Below, piece by piece: positions 16,276-24,775 of a stretch of 64,000 nt of DNA. Every line of letters begins with the position of its first letter. Position 1 is the stretch's first letter. Made by a program: the position numbers and the translations under genes. A model generated the notes under the pieces. It saw only the letters and a list, made by a program, of their open reading frames with translations, did no database searches and had not been told where the DNA came from. Origin of the DNA: Enhydrobacter aerosaccus (GTDB taxonomy: Bacteria > Pseudomonadota > Alphaproteobacteria > Reyranellales > Reyranellaceae); contig NZ_FUWJ01000008.1 of assembly GCF_900167455.1 (NCBI RefSeq), positions 1 to 64,000 on the forward strand. Direction: 5' to 3'.

Positions 16276-17877
16276 TTAGTCGCGACGGGGGCGGCGCAAG
16301 GTGAAGGTTTCGAAGGGAGCGATCTGACCGTCCAGGCCCACCACATCGTAATAGGTGACCTTGATCGTGGTGACGTCGCCGGGATGGGAGCCCGGATCGA
16401 CAGCGAAGGCGGCGAAGCCGTACGCATGTGCGGCGTTGCGCACGGCCGACCAGGCCGCGCTCTCCTTCAGATAGATTGGCGCGCGCTTTCCCGTCTTCGG
16501 GTCGGGGGCGCCGACAGCGGTGATTACCCGGCATTGCGGCGGGTCGAAGAAGAGCTGGTTCGATGGCACGGAGGTTCCGCCGCCGCCGATGACCATATGC
16601 ACCGTGCCTTTGGTGGTATCGATGACGTCGGTCGTCGTCGCGGTGGGGATCGGTGTCAGGGTCGGGGTCGATTGCCGACCACGGATCGGGTGGGAGCGTT
16701 CGTAATGATGCTCGTGCCCGCACACCACAAGGTCGACCTCGTACTTGTCGAACAGCGGCAGCCACTCTTCGCGAATCCCGAGATCCGCGCCGTTGAACTG
16801 GTCGACGGTCGAAATGGCGACCTGGTGCATGCAGACCACCAGCCAGTCGATGCTGCGGTCCGCGCGGGCGGCCGCCAGTTCCTTCTCCAGCCAGGCTTTC
16901 TGCGCGCCGGCGGAATAGCCTCGAACATAGGAATTGCCGCCGTCCTGGTAGCAGATGTCATCGTTGGCGATGCTGACCATGCGCACCGATCCGGCCGTGA
17001 AGGCGTACCAGAGCCCGCGCGTCACGTCGGTCTGACCCGCGGCCTCCGGTACCGAGAAGTAGGTCTGGTAGGCTTGGTATCCGATCGGTCCGTTGCCCAG
17101 TTCGTTCTCGTGGTTGCCGGGAGAGGGCATCCAGGGACGATTACGGGCGCTGCGGGTGTTGTTCGTCCAGAAATCCCACCACGTCCGCACCCGATCCTGG
17201 GCGATGTTGGCATAGCAGAGGTCGCCGTTGAAAAGATGGAACAGGGGATTCAGCCGTTCCACGCCGAGGGTCGTGTCGCCGGCCGCTGGCGATCCGAGGT
17301 TGTCGTTCACATAGGCCGGCGGAGAGGGAATCGTCACCCCTTCCGGCAGGACGAACTTCCGCGCCAGGGTTGGAGTGCCCTGGTCGCCGAAGCTGGTGAA
17401 GGTGAATGCCGAACGACCACGCGGCGCGGTCCGGAAGGTTCCGAACTCCGGCTGAGCGCCATCATGAAGGGCGCCATAGAGAAAGGCCGAGTCCGGTTTC
17501 AGATCACCGATCTTCGCGTGATAGGCGTAAACGGTCTGCTTCGACTTGCCGTCGGTGTAGCTCACGGGCGTCGCTGTAACCGTACGTTCGAGCCTGCCAT
17601 CGAGTCCGCCGACCAACACGCGTGGATTCTGGACGGGCTGCAGCGCATGCCAGGACACCACCACTTCGGATGAGGCATCTGCACCGAACTGAAGGTGCAG
17701 GCCGGAGACCGGTGACGTCGCCGCCGCCTCAGGTGCCGTGCCGGACGCGGGAGTGGCCTGGGCCGATCCGATCGGCAGGAGCGATGCCACCGCCGCTGCT
17801 CCCCCGTAGATGCCCGCGGCGGCGAGCAATTTGCGGCGGCTGAGCTGAAGATCGATCTCATCGTTTTCCGGGGTCAT
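16276..17877 (-). CDS. Tat-exported purple acid phosphatase-like metallophosphoesterase
   Basis: This 533-residue secreted protein combines an N-terminal Tat signal (LQLSRRKLLAAAGIYGG), a fibronectin-like domain (about residues 60-160) and a dinuclear-metal phosphatase domain. All five metal motifs are visible: TSFGDQGTP, LFNGDLCYAN, PGNHENELG, VVCMHQ and VVCGHEHHYERS. The ATG at 17877 has a GGGAAG Shine-Dalgarno at proper spacing; an ATG six codons upstream has none. It is divergent from phnC across a space with Pho-box-like sequence, which suggests release of phosphate from organic esters under phosphate starvation. Confidence 0.9.
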   Translation of the reverse strand: MTPENDEIDLQLSRRKLLAAAGIYGGAAAVASLLPIGSAQATPASGTAPEAAATSPVSGLHLQFGADASSEVVVSWHALQPVQNPRVLVGGLDGRLERTVTATPVSYTDGKSKQTVYAYHAKIGDLKPDSAFLYGALHDGAQPEFGTFRTAPRGRSAFTFTSFGDQGTPTLARKFVLPEGVTIPSPPAYVNDNLGSPAAGDTTLGVERLNPLFHLFNGDLCYANIAQDRVRTWWDFWTNNTRSARNRPWMPSPGNHENELGNGPIGYQAYQTYFSVPEAAGQTDVTRGLWYAFTAGSVRMVSIANDDICYQDGGNSYVRGYSAGAQKAWLEKELAAARADRSIDWLVVCMHQVAISTVDQFNGADLGIREEWLPLFDKYEVDLVVCGHEHHYERSHPIRGRQSTPTLTPIPTATTTDVIDTTKGTVHMVIGGGGTSVPSNQLFFDPPQCRVITAVGAPDPKTGKRAPIYLKESAAWSAVRNAAHAYGFAAFAVDPGSHPGDVTTIKVTYYDVVGLDGQIAPFETFTLRRPRRD

Positions 17878-17944
17878 GTCGGCGGCTTCCCTCATGGTTC
17901 GCAGCGCACCTGGCTGTCGAAAGCGGCCTGTCTAGTCCAACAAT

Positions 17945-17951
17945 ATGACAG
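17945..17951 (-). promoter_or_regulatory. Pho-box half-site facing the acid phosphatase
   Basis: The minus strand reads CTGTCAT, identical to the Pho-box repeat unit, about 70 bp upstream of the acid phosphatase start. The next unit at 11-base spacing (TTGGACT) matches poorly, so this is only a half-site. Confidence 0.35.
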
Positions 17952-17994
17952 CCCAAATCATCGGTTCGTTCGCCTTATCCCCGATGCGGCGCGA

Positions 17995-18023
17995 CTGTCT
18001 CGTTTCTGTAACCAAACGGTCGT
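17995..18023 (+). promoter_or_regulatory. Putative Pho box of phnCDE
   Basis: Three units at an 11-base period, CTGTCTC-GTTT-CTGTAAC-CAAA-CGGTCGT, resemble the PhoB direct repeat CTGTCAT-N4-CTGTCAT. They end about 50 bp before the phnC ATG, a sensible position for an activator. Phosphate-starvation control of phosphonate uptake is established for this pathway; the site itself is inferred. Confidence 0.55.
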
Positions 18024-18075
18024 CTGTTTGCAGCCTGCCACCGCTACCCAGCATCCGACGCATTGCGGGGTTTGC

Positions 18076-18888
18076 ATGCTGCGGCTTGATGGGGTTGTGA
18101 AACAGTTCGGGGCCAAACGGGCCGTCGATGGCATTTCGCTTGGAGTGCCGTCGGGTCAGTTCGTTGGCGTGATTGGCCAGTCGGGCTCTGGCAAGTCGAC
18201 TCTCCTGCGCATGATCAACCGGCTGGGCGATCCGACCGGCGGAGTGATCCGCTTTGGCGATGTCGACGTGACGGCGCTCAAGGGGCGCGCCTTGCGGCAA
18301 TGGCGGGCGCGTTGCGCCATGATCTTCCAGCAATTCAATCTGGCCGGCCGGCTCGACGTCCTGACCAACGTGCTGATGGGGCGCGCCTTCCACGCCCCGG
18401 CCTGGCGGGCCGTGCTCAAGCTGTGGACCGACGAGGAAAAGGCCATGGGTCTGTCGGCACTCGAGAGTCTGGATATCGCCCGTCTCGCGGGCCAGCGCGC
18501 CGATACGCTCTCGGGAGGCCAGCAACAGCGCGTGGCGATCGCGCGCGCCCTGATCCAGGAGCCCGAGATCATCCTCGCCGACGAGCCGATCGCGTCGCTC
18601 GACCCGCGTAACACGCAGGTGGTGATGGATGCGCTTCAGCACATCAACCGCCACTTCGGCATCACTGTCATCTGCAATCTCCACAGCCTGGATCTTGCGC
18701 GCAAATACTGCGATCGCCTCGTTGGGCTCGCCGCCGGACGGCTGGTGTTCGACGGCGCGCCTGCAGCCCTCACCGATCACGTCGCTCGCGATCTCTATGG
18801 CCTGGAATCGGCCGATGTCATCGGCCCTGCCTCCGCGCCGGGCTTCGTTCCGGGCGCTCAGCCCGGTCTGGCACTCGCCGGTTCCTGA
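18076..18888 (+). CDS. phnC: Phosphonate ABC transporter ATP-binding protein PhnC
   Basis: This 270-residue ABC ATPase energises phosphonate import. It has Walker A GQSGSGKST near residue 36, the signature LSGGQQQRVAIARAL, Walker B IILADEPIASLDP and the H-loop VICNLHSLD. The ATG giving MLRLDGVVKQFG is preferred over an upstream in-frame ATG at 18028, which would overlap the Pho-box area. It is the first gene of phnC-phnD-phnE-phnE-DUF1045. A few C-terminal residues beyond the usual PhnC end (SAPGFVPGAQPG) have no assigned role. Confidence 0.95.
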   Translation: MLRLDGVVKQFGAKRAVDGISLGVPSGQFVGVIGQSGSGKSTLLRMINRLGDPTGGVIRFGDVDVTALKGRALRQWRARCAMIFQQFNLAGRLDVLTNVLMGRAFHAPAWRAVLKLWTDEEKAMGLSALESLDIARLAGQRADTLSGGQQQRVAIARALIQEPEIILADEPIASLDPRNTQVVMDALQHINRHFGITVICNLHSLDLARKYCDRLVGLAAGRLVFDGAPAALTDHVARDLYGLESADVIGPASAPGFVPGAQPGLALAGS

Positions 18889-18951
18889 TTTCCCGTCCGC
18901 TCAATCAGCCTTCCCCGTCAATCAGCCAATCAGCACAGCAGGAGATCGCTC

Positions 18952-19866
18952 ATGTTCAACCGTCGACAGCTCATCGGCACGGCCTTCGCCGCCGGAACGG
19001 TCGCGTTCAGCAGCAGCTCCTGGGCGGCTGGCTGGCGGGACAAGTATCCGGAGTTGGTGCTCGGCATCGTTCCGGCCGAGAACGCTTCGGGTGTCGCGGA
19101 TCGTTATGCGCCCTTCGTCGATTATCTGTCGAAGGAACTCGGCGTGAAGGTCACGCTGCGCATCGCCAACGACTACGCGGCGGTCATCGAGGGACAGCGC
19201 AACGGCTCGATCCATATCGCCGGCTACGGTCCAGCCTCCTATGCGCGCGCCGTCGTCACCGGCGTCAAGACCGAGCCCTTCTGCACCACCGTCAACAACG
19301 ACGGAACGGTCGGCTACTACTCGGTGTTCTATGTGCGGTCCGACAGCCCGTACAAGACCATCGACGATCTCAAGGGCAAGAATCTCGGCCTGGTCGACCC
19401 CAACTCGACCTCGGGCAACAACGTGCCACGCTTCATCCTGAACAAGCTGCACATCGTGCCGGAAAGCTACTTCTCCCACGTGACCTATACCGGCAGCCAC
19501 GAGAACGCGATCCTCGCGCTCCAGCAGAACACCGTGGACATCGCCGCCAACTGGTGGAACTCGGACGAGGATTCCAACCTCACGCGCATGGTCAACAAGG
19601 GGCTGGTGAAGAAGGACGACTTCCGCATCATCTCCAAGTCCGACCTGATCCCGAACTCGCCCTACGCCTACCTGACCGACATGCCGGCCGATGCCAAGGC
19701 GGCGATCTGGAAGGCGTTCGAGGAAGCGCCGACCAAGGCCAAGGCCGCCTACGACAAGCTGTCGGACGGCAAGGATCGCGAGTTCAAGGCCGTGGATGCG
19801 AAGTACTACGAGACGGTCGTCGAACTGATCAAGTTCATCGACTCGCTGCGCAAGCAGAAGAGCTGA
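18952..19866 (+). CDS. phnD: Phosphonate ABC transporter substrate-binding protein PhnD
   Basis: This 304-residue periplasmic binding protein starts MFNRRQLIGTAFAAGTVAFS, a signal with twin arginines, and has mature sequence from about residue 26. It contains LVLGIVPAENASG and GYGPASYARAV typical of the PhnD/PtxB family, and LGLVDPNSTSGNNVPRF for phosphate-group binding. It sits 63 bp after phnC and before two permeases. Whether it prefers 2-aminoethylphosphonate or alkylphosphonates cannot be decided. Confidence 0.95.
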   Translation: MFNRRQLIGTAFAAGTVAFSSSSWAAGWRDKYPELVLGIVPAENASGVADRYAPFVDYLSKELGVKVTLRIANDYAAVIEGQRNGSIHIAGYGPASYARAVVTGVKTEPFCTTVNNDGTVGYYSVFYVRSDSPYKTIDDLKGKNLGLVDPNSTSGNNVPRFILNKLHIVPESYFSHVTYTGSHENAILALQQNTVDIAANWWNSDEDSNLTRMVNKGLVKKDDFRIISKSDLIPNSPYAYLTDMPADAKAAIWKAFEEAPTKAKAAYDKLSDGKDREFKAVDAKYYETVVELIKFIDSLRKQKS

Positions 19867-19895
19867 TCGTCGCCGCGTAGCGGAAGCTGGTCCTC

Positions 19896-20780
19896 GTGCC
19901 GTCGCCCGTCGCCCAGCTCCCAGAGGCGCAACTGAGGCCACTGTTCGCCGCCTACGACGCAGCAGTGCGGACGCGGCGGTGGCATTCGCTGATGCTGCTC
20001 GCCGCCCTGTTGGTCGCGATCGCGCTGTCGAGCGTCGCGGCCGAAGTCTCGCCGTCGTTGTTCTGGGCCAAGATCGGCAATTTCACCGGCTATTTCGGCC
20101 GGCTGCTGCACCTCGACAGCGGCGCCCTGGTCTTTTCCGATCCGGTGGAATGGTTCTGGGGGATCGGCCGTTGGCTGAGGCTGCTCGGCGAGACCCTCGT
20201 GATGGCCTATGTCGGTACGGTGCTGGGCGCGATCGGCGCTTTCTTCCTGGCCTTTCTGGCGGCCGCCAACGTTACGCCCAATCGCTGGCTGAGCATGGCC
20301 GTTCGTCGCTTCTGCGAGTTCTGCCGCACCGTTCCGGGCCTGGTGTTCGCGCTGATGTTCGTGATCGCCTTCGGCCTCGGTCCCATGGCAGGCGTGCTCG
20401 CTGTTGCGATCCACTCGCTGGGCACGCTCGGCAAGCTGTTCTCCGAGGTGGTCGAGAACATCGACATGAAGCCCGTCGAGGGCGTCTCCTCGACCGGGGC
20501 GCCGTGGCATGTGGCCATGCGCTTCGGCGCTCTCCCGCAGGTCTCGTCCAGTTTCGTCAGCTATGCTCTGTTGCGCTTCGAGATCAACGTCCGCGAAAGC
20601 GCGGTGCTCGGCTTCGTCGGCGCCGGCGGTATCGGCATGGACCTGTTCGAGGCCATCCGCAAATTCTACTACTCCGATGTCTCGGCGATCCTCGTCATGA
20701 TCGTGGTCACCGTGGCCCTGATCGACATCCTGACCGGCATGATCCGCCATCGGCTGATCGACCTCGTGGAGAAGCATTGA
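19896..20780 (+). CDS. phnE: Phosphonate ABC transporter permease PhnE (first)
   Basis: This 294-residue inner-membrane permease has a hydrophobic helix near residue 30 and a binding-protein-dependent permease domain at about residues 100-290. The EAA-type loop that contacts PhnC is in VVENIDMKPVEGVSSTGAP. It starts at GTG (19896), and its stop overlaps the next start by one base (TGATG). Two consecutive phnE genes are common in alphaproteobacterial phn operons and probably form a heterodimeric channel. Confidence 0.93.
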   Translation: MPSPVAQLPEAQLRPLFAAYDAAVRTRRWHSLMLLAALLVAIALSSVAAEVSPSLFWAKIGNFTGYFGRLLHLDSGALVFSDPVEWFWGIGRWLRLLGETLVMAYVGTVLGAIGAFFLAFLAAANVTPNRWLSMAVRRFCEFCRTVPGLVFALMFVIAFGLGPMAGVLAVAIHSLGTLGKLFSEVVENIDMKPVEGVSSTGAPWHVAMRFGALPQVSSSFVSYALLRFEINVRESAVLGFVGAGGIGMDLFEAIRKFYYSDVSAILVMIVVTVALIDILTGMIRHRLIDLVEKH

Positions 20781-21634
20781 TGCCGGATCGGCGCCAGCTC
20801 GACGTCGCGGCGCTGCGAACGCGTCATCCGCAGCACTTCGGCGGTCCGGGCCGCGAGCGTCCCGTGGCGATCGTGTTCGCCGGCATGTTCCTGCTCCTGG
20901 TGCTGGGCATGGCCAATCTCGGCTTCTTCCAATGGAAGACGATCGCTGGGATCGGCAAGCTGTGGGATGTCATCCTTCTCATGCTGCCGCCAGATCCAGG
21001 AACCTGGTCGCTCTTCCAACTTTATTTCTGGGGGCTGGTCGAGACCATCGCCATCGCCCTCCTGGGTACGCTTACCGCTGCCGTATTGGCGCTGCCACTC
21101 AGCCTGCTGGCGGCAAGAAACGTGACGGCGGCGCGACTCGTGAACTTCCTGACCCGGCGCTCGCTCGACACGATCCGCAGCGTCGACATCCTCATCTGGG
21201 CCCTGATCTGGATCGGCGTGGTCGGGCTTGGACCGTTCGCTGGCGTGCTGGCCTTTGCGACCTCCGATATCGGCAGCTTCGGCAAGCTCTTCTCCGAGGC
21301 GCTCGAGACGGCCGACCACAAGCCCGTCGAAGGCATTCTCTCGACCGGCGGTGGACGGCTGCTGAGCGTGCGCTTCGGCATCCTGCCGCAGGTCTTCCCC
21401 GTTCTGGCCAGCCAGATCCTCTATTTCTTCGAGTCCAACGTTCGGTGGGCCAGCGTCTTGGGCGTGGTCGGAGCAGGCGGCATCGGCCTTCAGCTCGCCG
21501 AGGCAATCCGGACGCTCGAGCTGCAGCAGGCCTCGTTTATCATCCTGATGATTCTGGTGGCAGTCGCGATGATTGATTTCATCTCCAGCCGTTTGCGCTT
21601 CGCCCTGATCGGCCGTCGCGAGCGCACCTCGTGA
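20780..21634 (+). CDS. phnE: Phosphonate ABC transporter permease PhnE (second)
   Basis: This 284-residue permease is paralogous to its neighbour. The EAA-type loop is ALETADHKPVEGILSTGGG, and about six hydrophobic spans are present. The ATG at 20780 overlaps the preceding TGA by one base, and its own stop overlaps the next gene's GTG by four, so the three genes are translationally coupled. A reading that starts at 19979 in this frame is only a shadow over the first phnE. Confidence 0.93.
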   Translation: MPDRRQLDVAALRTRHPQHFGGPGRERPVAIVFAGMFLLLVLGMANLGFFQWKTIAGIGKLWDVILLMLPPDPGTWSLFQLYFWGLVETIAIALLGTLTAAVLALPLSLLAARNVTAARLVNFLTRRSLDTIRSVDILIWALIWIGVVGLGPFAGVLAFATSDIGSFGKLFSEALETADHKPVEGILSTGGGRLLSVRFGILPQVFPVLASQILYFFESNVRWASVLGVVGAGGIGLQLAEAIRTLELQQASFIILMILVAVAMIDFISSRLRFALIGRRERTS

Positions 21635-22371
21635 CCGAGGTTCGGCCGCGTTACGCGCTCTATTATGCGCCTCGCCCCGACGAGGGACTGGCGACGACCG
21701 CCGCGCAATGGCTGGGCTGGAATCCCGAGGGCGGACGGACGCGACGTCTGGCGCTCTCGGTCGGCTTCGCGCCGGACCGGCTGGCCGAGATCACCGCGGA
21801 GCCGCGGCGCTACGGCTTCCATGGCACGCTGAAGCCGCCGATGGCGCTGACGGACGACGTCTCGGAGGCGGATTTCCTGGCAGCCGTCGGCGCCTTCTCG
21901 GTCAAGCTGAAGCCAGTGACGGTGCCCTCGATCGTTCTGGCCGGCCTTTCGCAATTCCTGGCACTCATCCCTGCAGAGCGCTGTGTCGAGCTGCATGATC
22001 TTGCCGATCGCTGTGTGGTCGAGTTCGATGCGTTCCGTCGTCCTGCCGGTGAGGCCGAGCTCGCGCGGCGGCGGGCTGCCGGTCTATCGCCCCGCCAGGA
22101 GGAGCTGCTCGTGCGCTGGGGCTATCCCTATGTGCTCGAGGAATGGCGCTTTCATCTCACCTTGACCGGCCGCATTGTCGACGCGGGCGAGCGCGAAGCG
22201 GTGAAGACCTTGCTCGGTCAGCGCTTCTCCAGCTTCGTCGACCGGCCACTCGAGATCCGCGATCTCTGCGTTTTCCGCCAGAGCGCGCCGGACCGCCCTT
22301 TCACCGTGCTGGCCCGGTTCAGGCTCGGCGGCGGGCGGCTGGTGAGTACTGAAGTGTGGCGAGCAAGCTGA
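21631..22371 (+). CDS. DUF1045 phosphonate-operon protein (2H phosphoesterase family)
   Basis: This 246-residue protein matches the putative phosphonate metabolism family DUF1045. The opening RYALYYAPRPDEGLATTAAQ is characteristic. Two H-x-T motifs, YGFHGTLKPPM near residue 66 and FHLTLTGRI near residue 175, mark the 2H phosphoesterase fold. This suggests hydrolysis of a cyclic phosphate, perhaps overlapping with the PhnP role of opening 5-phosphoribosyl 1,2-cyclic phosphate; that is inference. It starts at GTG overlapping phnE. Its last 53 bp overlap the convergent phnN gene. Confidence 0.9.
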   Translation: MTEVRPRYALYYAPRPDEGLATTAAQWLGWNPEGGRTRRLALSVGFAPDRLAEITAEPRRYGFHGTLKPPMALTDDVSEADFLAAVGAFSVKLKPVTVPSIVLAGLSQFLALIPAERCVELHDLADRCVVEFDAFRRPAGEAELARRRAAGLSPRQEELLVRWGYPYVLEEWRFHLTLTGRIVDAGEREAVKTLLGQRFSSFVDRPLEIRDLCVFRQSAPDRPFTVLARFRLGGGRLVSTEVWRAS

Positions 22372-22906
22372 CGAAGGCGGTCGCTGCCGTATCGAGGGCG
22401 CCGTCGTTCACGATCGTCACCAGTCGCGGATCCTTGACCTCATAGGCCATGCCGCGGTCGAGACGGGCGAGGGCCGCCGATTCGTCCTCGCGACCCCGCG
22501 CCGCCAAGCGCTCCGCCAGCATCTCGGGCGGGGCCGTGATCAGCACCGGATAGGTATCGTCGTCGACGCCGCCCACCTTCTCGAAATGTTCGCGCGAGCC
22601 GGAGATGACGACCGTGAGGCCGGCCTTGCGCCAGGCATGGATCTCGCGGCCGATGCCGTAGTCGTTGCCGTGCGCCTGCCAATGGAAGGCAAACAGGCCA
22701 TGGCTGCGGCGCAGGGCGAATTCGCGGGGGCTGAGCGCGATATGGTTCTCGCCGCCAGCCTCGGTCGGCCGCGTGATGTAGCGATGGGCGAAGACGACGG
22801 GCGCCTCCGGCGCCAGGAGTGCGCGGGCGCGGGCCAGGACAGAATCCTTGCCGGCGCCGGATGGGCCCATGACATAGACTAGGGCGCTCTGTCTTTCGGA
22901 CGGCAT
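22319..22906 (-). CDS. phnN: Ribose 1,5-bisphosphate phosphokinase PhnN
   Basis: This 195-residue kinase converts ribose 1,5-bisphosphate to PRPP, the last step of the C-P lyase pathway. It starts MPSERQSALVYVMGPSGAGKDS with a guanylate-kinase-like P-loop; RYITRPTEAGGENHIALS is the expected lid/substrate segment. It is the last gene of phnGHIJKLMN, 15 bp after phnM. Its 3' end overlaps the convergent DUF1045 gene by 53 bp, leaving no room for an intergenic terminator. Confidence 0.93.
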   Translation of the reverse strand: MPSERQSALVYVMGPSGAGKDSVLARARALLAPEAPVVFAHRYITRPTEAGGENHIALSPREFALRRSHGLFAFHWQAHGNDYGIGREIHAWRKAGLTVVISGSREHFEKVGGVDDDTYPVLITAPPEMLAERLAARGREDESAALARLDRGMAYEVKDPRLVTIVNDGALDTAATAFVSLLATLQYSPAARRRA

Positions 22907-22921
22907 GTCGGAGTGGCTTGG

Positions 22922-24064
22922 CTAGAGAACGCGCTCGCCGCCGCGCCAGACCGAGCGCACGACCGGCGATCCGCCGAGCACGCGCGTGCGCACCAGATCG
23001 GCTCGCAAGCCGGGCGCGATCTGGCCACGATCGTTGAGGCTGACCGCGCGGGCCGGATTGAGAGAGGCAAGTTTCACCGCCTCGGGCAGGCTGATGCCGA
23101 CTTCGTTCGTCAGCTTGAACACGCCTTCCATCAGGCTGGCCGGGACGTAATCAGACGACAAGATGTCCGCCTGCCCGGCTCGCACGACGTCGATCGCGGC
23201 GATGTTGCCGGAATGCGAGCCGCCCAGCACCAGGTTCGGCGCCCCGACCAGCACGGCCAGGCCGGCTTCGCTCGAAGCCTGCGCCGCCTCGGGCGTGGTC
23301 GGAAATTCGGCGATGCTCATGCCGTTCTGCACCGCTTCGCGGACATGGTCGGTCGTCGCATCGTCGTGGCTGGCGAGCGGCAGGGCGCGTGCCTGCGCGC
23401 GTGACACGATCTCGTTGCGGTGACGGACGGCGTTCTTGGCGTGCAGCGCCATCGATTCGGCGCGGAAGACCTCGAACTCCTCGTTGGTCATGCCGTACTT
23501 CTTGGTGTGGTACAGGCGCAGCTTCTCGGGATCGATGAACTGGCGCTGGCCCGGCGTGTGGTCGTTGATCGAGATCAGGCCGACCAGGGGCAGATCGATC
23601 CAGCGATCGACGGCATCGACGGCATCGTTGGCGACGATCTCGCAGCGCAGATGAATGCGATGGTCCGCGCGCGTGAGAGCCCGTTCCATCGCCTCGCAGA
23701 TCGCGTCCATCATGCTCTCGCGATTGCGGACGCGGTCGGTCTCGCCGCGAACGTCGCCCAGCGCCAGCGAATCGAACACCGTGGTAATGCCGGCGGCGGT
23801 GATCTGCGTGTCATGGGCCATCAAGGCCGGCACGCTCGGCCACTTCACGCCAGGGCGGGGGGCGAAGTGCTTCTCGAGATTGTCCGTGTGCAGCTCGACG
23901 AAGCCCGGCAGCAGATAGTCGCCCTCGAGATCGACGGCGCCTGCGACCTGGGAGCGGCCTTCGTCGAGCTCGGCGATCTGACCGTCGCGCACCACCACGG
24001 TCCCGTCGAATTCGCGGTCGGCGGTGACGATGCGGCCATTGGTGAAGATGGTTTCGCAGCTCAT
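22922..24064 (-). CDS. phnM: PhnM, triphosphoribosyl phosphonate diphosphohydrolase
   Basis: This 380-residue amidohydrolase-fold enzyme removes pyrophosphate from the ribosyl-triphosphate phosphonate made by PhnGHIL. The family metal motif LPGFVELHTDNLEKHF lies near residue 55. Further ligands are in DVRGETDRVRNRESM, ISINDHTPGQRQF, LASHDDATTDHV and LSSDYVPASL. The start MSCETIFTNGRIV at 24064 overlaps the phnL stop (ATGA), excluding longer in-frame starts inside phnL. Confidence 0.95.
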   Translation of the reverse strand: MSCETIFTNGRIVTADREFDGTVVVRDGQIAELDEGRSQVAGAVDLEGDYLLPGFVELHTDNLEKHFAPRPGVKWPSVPALMAHDTQITAAGITTVFDSLALGDVRGETDRVRNRESMMDAICEAMERALTRADHRIHLRCEIVANDAVDAVDRWIDLPLVGLISINDHTPGQRQFIDPEKLRLYHTKKYGMTNEEFEVFRAESMALHAKNAVRHRNEIVSRAQARALPLASHDDATTDHVREAVQNGMSIAEFPTTPEAAQASSEAGLAVLVGAPNLVLGGSHSGNIAAIDVVRAGQADILSSDYVPASLMEGVFKLTNEVGISLPEAVKLASLNPARAVSLNDRGQIAPGLRADLVRTRVLGGSPVVRSVWRGGERVL

Positions 24065-24759
24065 GCTTGAACTCCCGGGGGATCGACCGTGTACAGACGG
24101 GTGGCGAGCGCATCGCGCACCGCTACATCGTGGAAAATGCCGACGATCGCGGCGCCCGCGTCGCGTCGCGTTCGAATCAGGTCGATGACGCCATCCCGGT
24201 TGGCGACATCGAGTGAGGCAGTTGGCTCGTCGAGCAGGAGGATCGGGTAGTCGGCGATCAGGGAGCGGGCGATGTTCACGCGCTGCTGCTCGCCTCCGGA
24301 AAAGGTGGCCGGCGGCAGCGACCACAGACGTTCCGGGATGCCGAGAATGCCGAGCAGGAACTCGGCCCGCCGACGGGCCTCTTCCGGCGATGCCCCGAGG
24401 CGCATCATCGGCTCGGCAACGACGTCGACGGTCGCCACGCGCGGAATGACACGCAGGAACTGGCTGACGAAGCCCATGGTATGGCGTCGCACATCGAGGG
24501 TGACGCGCGGTTCGGCGTTCACCAGCTCGACCCAGTCAGCGCGGTGGCGCACGCGGATCGAGCCGGCTTGCGGCCGGTAATTGCCATAGAGGGAACGCAA
24601 CAGCGTGCTCTTGCCGGCACCCGAGGGGCCCACCAAGGCGAGACATTCGCCGGGCGCGACGTCGAGCGCCACATCGCGCAGGACCGGAAGCGCAAGATCG
24701 TCCTGCGCATGCATGACGAAGGACTTGTTGAGGTCGCGTACGCTCAGAACAGGCAGCAT
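24061..24759 (-). CDS. phnL: C-P lyase ABC-type protein PhnL
   Basis: This 232-residue ABC ATPase homologue works with the C-P lyase core rather than in transport. It has Walker A GPSGAGKSTLLRSLYG, the signature FSGGEQQRVNIARSL and Walker B PILLLDEPTASLD. The start is MLPVLSVRDLNKSF at 24759; in-frame codons upstream would run into the phnK-phnL spacer. In the known pathway PhnL helps PhnGHI attach the phosphonate to ribose triphosphate. It overlaps phnM by four bases. Confidence 0.94.
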   Translation of the reverse strand: MLPVLSVRDLNKSFVMHAQDDLALPVLRDVALDVAPGECLALVGPSGAGKSTLLRSLYGNYRPQAGSIRVRHRADWVELVNAEPRVTLDVRRHTMGFVSQFLRVIPRVATVDVVAEPMMRLGASPEEARRRAEFLLGILGIPERLWSLPPATFSGGEQQRVNIARSLIADYPILLLDEPTASLDVANRDGVIDLIRTRRDAGAAIVGIFHDVAVRDALATRLYTVDPPGVQA

Positions 24760-24775
24760 GACGTTGGGATCCGGG

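Noticed and set aside
16087..17673. 528-codon plus-strand frame opposite the purple acid phosphatase
   Set aside because: The minus-strand gene has all five metal motifs and a Tat signal. The antisense translation has no recognisable domain.
24064..24325. N-terminal extension of PhnM through phnL
   Set aside because: The extra 87 codons are out-of-frame phnL; the ATG at 24064 overlaps the phnL stop in normal ATGA coupling and begins the family-typical MSCETIFTNGRIV.
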